Assembly (NCBI RefSeq): GCF_900110275.1
Contig: NZ_FODC01000001.1
Span: forward strand, 783,198 to 847,197
DNA: 64,000 nucleotides
Source: Duganella sp. CF517
GTDB taxonomy: Bacteria; Pseudomonadota; Gammaproteobacteria; Burkholderiales; Burkholderiaceae_D
Direction of reading: 5' to 3'
Below the pieces are notes generated by a model, which had not been told where the DNA came from, made no database searches, and saw only the letters and a program-made list of their open reading frames with translations. Below, one piece after another: positions 62,338-64,000 of the stretch (the stretch's first letter is position 1; each line of letters begins with the position of its first letter). Position numbers and translations under genes: made by a program.

Positions 62338-62835
62338 TTATTCGGATTTGAGGCCCTTGAGGGCGTCGAACGGCGAGATCTTCTCGCTTTTTGCCTTGTC
62401 CAGCAGCGCGGAGTCGGGGCAGACATCATGTTTCGGCGTATGCGGCAGGGCCAGCAGCGCTTCGTCTTCCACCAGGTCCGCCACCGTCATGGTGCGGCTG
62501 CCGACGATCACGTCGATCGTCTCGTCGTCGATCATTTCTTCGATTTCATCGGCCTGCTGATCGTCCTTACCCAGCATCAACAACGTCGACGAATCGATGG
62601 TGTGCGCGTAGGGGGTCAGGCAGCGCTGGCAGACCAATTGCACGGTGCCGGCGACCGACAGCGTCAACTGCGGGAAGCCCATCTTGCCGGTGCCTCCTGC
62701 GACCTTCCAGGTGATGGTGCCCGAGGTATCGGCACAATCCTTGGTCAGGCGGGTCATTTCGGCAACAGGCGTCACGCCTTGCTGGCTGCCGTTGCTCCGA
62801 CAGAACTCAAAAGCGTCGATGACAATAGCATTCAT
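62338..62835 (-). CDS. yceD: YceD/DUF177 family protein
   Basis: A 165-residue protein of the YceD family, recognised by LTLSVAGTVQLVCQRCLTPY with its paired cysteines and the acidic DDQQADEIEEMIDDETIDV stretch. Family members are needed for 23S rRNA accumulation in plants and bacteria and precede rpmF. It starts the minus-strand operon under a good sigma-70 promoter. Confidence 0.92.
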   Translation of the reverse strand: MNAIVIDAFEFCRSNGSQQGVTPVAEMTRLTKDCADTSGTITWKVAGGTGKMGFPQLTLSVAGTVQLVCQRCLTPYAHTIDSSTLLMLGKDDQQADEIEEMIDDETIDVIVGSRTMTVADLVEDEALLALPHTPKHDVCPDSALLDKAKSEKISPFDALKGLKSE

Positions 62836-62862
62836 TACAGAAAATTCCCCGGAAAACCTGCG

Positions 62863-62892
62863 ATAATAACAGGGTTTTCGGCATCAAGTCAA
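62863..62892 (-). promoter_or_regulatory. Sigma-70 promoter of the yceD-rpmF-plsX-fab operon
   Basis: Minus strand TTGACT (62887-62892), 18 bases, TATTAT (62863-62868). The predicted start is about 20 bases ahead of the yceD ATG. Confidence 0.65.
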
Positions 62893-62971
62893 AGCCTGCG
62901 CGGCTTTTTCCTGTTTTTCGTCTTTTTCCGTCGCTGTTCAAGCCGGCGACAGAGCATATAACATTCCCCCT

Positions 62972-63601
62972 ATGACATCAAGCGCAACCGCTCAAATCCC
63001 CGCACAACGGCTCGTTTTGGCCTCCAGTTCGGCCTATCGGAAGGAATTATTAGCACGGCTGCAACTGCCGTTCGAAGTGGCCGTGCCCGACATCGACGAG
63101 TCGCCGCTGGCCGGCGAAACGCCGAGTGCCACGGCGCTGCGGCTGGCGCGGGAAAAAGCGGCCGCCGTGGCGGCCAGGCTGCCCGGCTGCATCGTCATCG
63201 GCTCCGACCAGGTCGCCACATTGGACGGCGAACAGATCGGCAAACCGGGCGACCACGCCAACGCGCTGGCCCAGCTGCAGACGATGCGCGGGCGCGAAGT
63301 GGTGTTCCACACCGCGCTGTGCGTGTGGGACGGCCGCGCCGCGAACCAGGCCGCCGCCGCGCAGGTCGAGGACATCCGCACCATCGTCAAGTTCCGCGAC
63401 CTGCCCGATGCCGAGCTGGACGCCTACCTGCGCATCGAACAGCCGTACGACTGCGCCGGCAGCGCCAAGAACGAAGCGCTGGGCATCGCCATCCTCGAAC
63501 GCATCGACAGCGGCGACCCGACCGCCCTCACCGGCTTGCCTTTGATCGCGCTGACAGGCATGCTGCGCAAGATAGGCGTTTCCTTTTTCAACATCAAGTA
63601 G
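62972..63601 (+). CDS. Maf/YceF-type nucleotide pyrophosphatase
   Basis: A 209-residue Maf-family nucleoside triphosphate pyrophosphatase. Signature residues are LASSSAYRKELLARLQLPFE, the acidic VIGSDQVATLDGEQIGKPG loop and the RGREVVFHTALCVWDG segment. Absence of a full DTIV motif and the SDQV form point to the m7GTP-type (YceF) subgroup. It is divergent from yceD across 136 bases. A TATAAC (62957-62962) lies only about ten bases before the ATG and no Shine-Dalgarno is visible, so the transcript may be leaderless. Confidence 0.9.
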   Translation: MTSSATAQIPAQRLVLASSSAYRKELLARLQLPFEVAVPDIDESPLAGETPSATALRLAREKAAAVAARLPGCIVIGSDQVATLDGEQIGKPGDHANALAQLQTMRGREVVFHTALCVWDGRAANQAAAAQVEDIRTIVKFRDLPDAELDAYLRIEQPYDCAGSAKNEALGIAILERIDSGDPTALTGLPLIALTGMLRKIGVSFFNIK

Positions 63602-63607
63602 ATTCAT

Positions 63608-64000
63608 ATGCCCGGCACCCTCTTTTTAATACCGAACACCCTGGGCGAGACCGAAGCGCTCGCCTCCGTCCTGCCCGAGCAGGTACAGCAGATCACCTCG
63701 CAGCTCGACTATTTCGTGGCGGAGAACGCCAAGACCGCGCGCGCCTTCCTCAAGCTGGTCAACGCCAACCATGCGCTGGCCAAGCCGCTGCAGGAGATCA
63801 CCATCGCCGAACTGAACGTCAACACGCCGGCGGCCGCGCTGGCCGGCCTGCTGGCGCCGCTGCTGGCGGGCAGCGATGGCGGGCTGGTGTCGGAGGCCGG
63901 CGTGCCGGCGGTGGCCGACCCCGGCGCCGACCTGGTGCGGCTGGCGCATCAGCACAACATCCCGGTGCGCCCGCTGGTGGGGCCGTCGTCGCTGCTGCTG
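63608..64000 (+). CDS. SAM-dependent (tetrapyrrole methylase/RsmI-like) methyltransferase, 5' part
   Basis: The first 131 codons of a methyltransferase that leaves the window. The start MPGTLFLIPNTLGETEALAS and LVNANHALAKPLQEITIAEL, with GSDGGLVSEAGVPAVADPGA and IPVRPLVGPSSLLL, match the SAM-dependent methyltransferase family related to RsmI. A maf gene ends six bases upstream, so they are likely cotranscribed. Only the N-terminal SAM-binding half is visible. Confidence 0.88.
   Translation, partial: MPGTLFLIPNTLGETEALASVLPEQVQQITSQLDYFVAENAKTARAFLKLVNANHALAKPLQEITIAELNVNTPAAALAGLLAPLLAGSDGGLVSEAGVPAVADPGADLVRLAHQHNIPVRPLVGPSSLLL

Overview
The window is a high-GC chromosomal segment from a betaproteobacterium, most likely Oxalobacteraceae (Massilia/Duganella type). 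The evidence is the conserved block rpmF-plsX-fabHDG-acpP-fabF-rpoE-rseA-degQ-lepA-lepB-rnc-era-recO-pdxJ-acpS, a monomeric-type isocitrate dehydrogenase, a PEP-CTERM exosortase substrate and an alginate-lyase-family polysaccharide lyase. The genus is an inference; no 16S rRNA gene is present.

Layout. 1-7.7 kb: 3' end of icd, a NIPSNAP protein, a DUF1080 protein, a small membrane protein, an orphan flavin-dependent halogenase, a ChaA-type cation/proton antiporter, a periplasmic binding protein and a PAS-GGDEF diguanylate cyclase. 7.7-24.2 kb: one gene for a 5493-residue autotransporter with about 70 glycine-rich units. Its centre keeps an almost perfect 195-bp period over 5.3 kb and, within that, a four-unit (about 780-bp) higher-order repeat. 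24.4-29.3 kb: a LysR regulator and a two-component pair (NarL-type response regulator and a hybrid-like sensor with a beta-propeller input). 29.3-33.1 kb: a translationally coupled operon of a polysaccharide lyase and a PEP-CTERM protein, preceded by two LacI/GntR-type palindromes.

33.2-40.8 kb is a regulator-dense detoxification-type island: TetR, AraC, MarR and LysR regulators interspersed with a glutathione S-transferase, two alpha/beta hydrolases, two SnoaL-like proteins and an EF-hand protein. Two small regulons can be read from the DNA. One TetR-type operator lies just downstream of strong sigma-70 promoters of both the GST gene and a hydrolase 4.7 kb away. One MarR-type palindrome lies inside the promoter spacer of a SnoaL-like gene and also upstream of marR/lysR. 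41-42.4 kb: a small unknown gene, a Phd-type antitoxin whose VapC-like toxin is cut off after about 12 codons, and a tRNA operon (four identical tRNA-Gly-GCC plus tRNA-Cys) with a consensus promoter and terminator.

42.4-64 kb is housekeeping, almost all on the minus strand: pgsA, uvrC, acpS, pdxJ, recO, era, rnc, a DUF4845 gene, lepB, lepA, a glutaredoxin-like gene, degQ/mucD, rseA, rpoE, a YgfX-like gene, fabF, acpP, fabG, fabD, fabH, plsX, rpmF and yceD. Divergent maf and a methyltransferase gene run off the right edge. The RseA-like anti-sigma factor has no membrane segment and no rseB follows it, so envelope-stress signalling here probably differs from the E. coli model.
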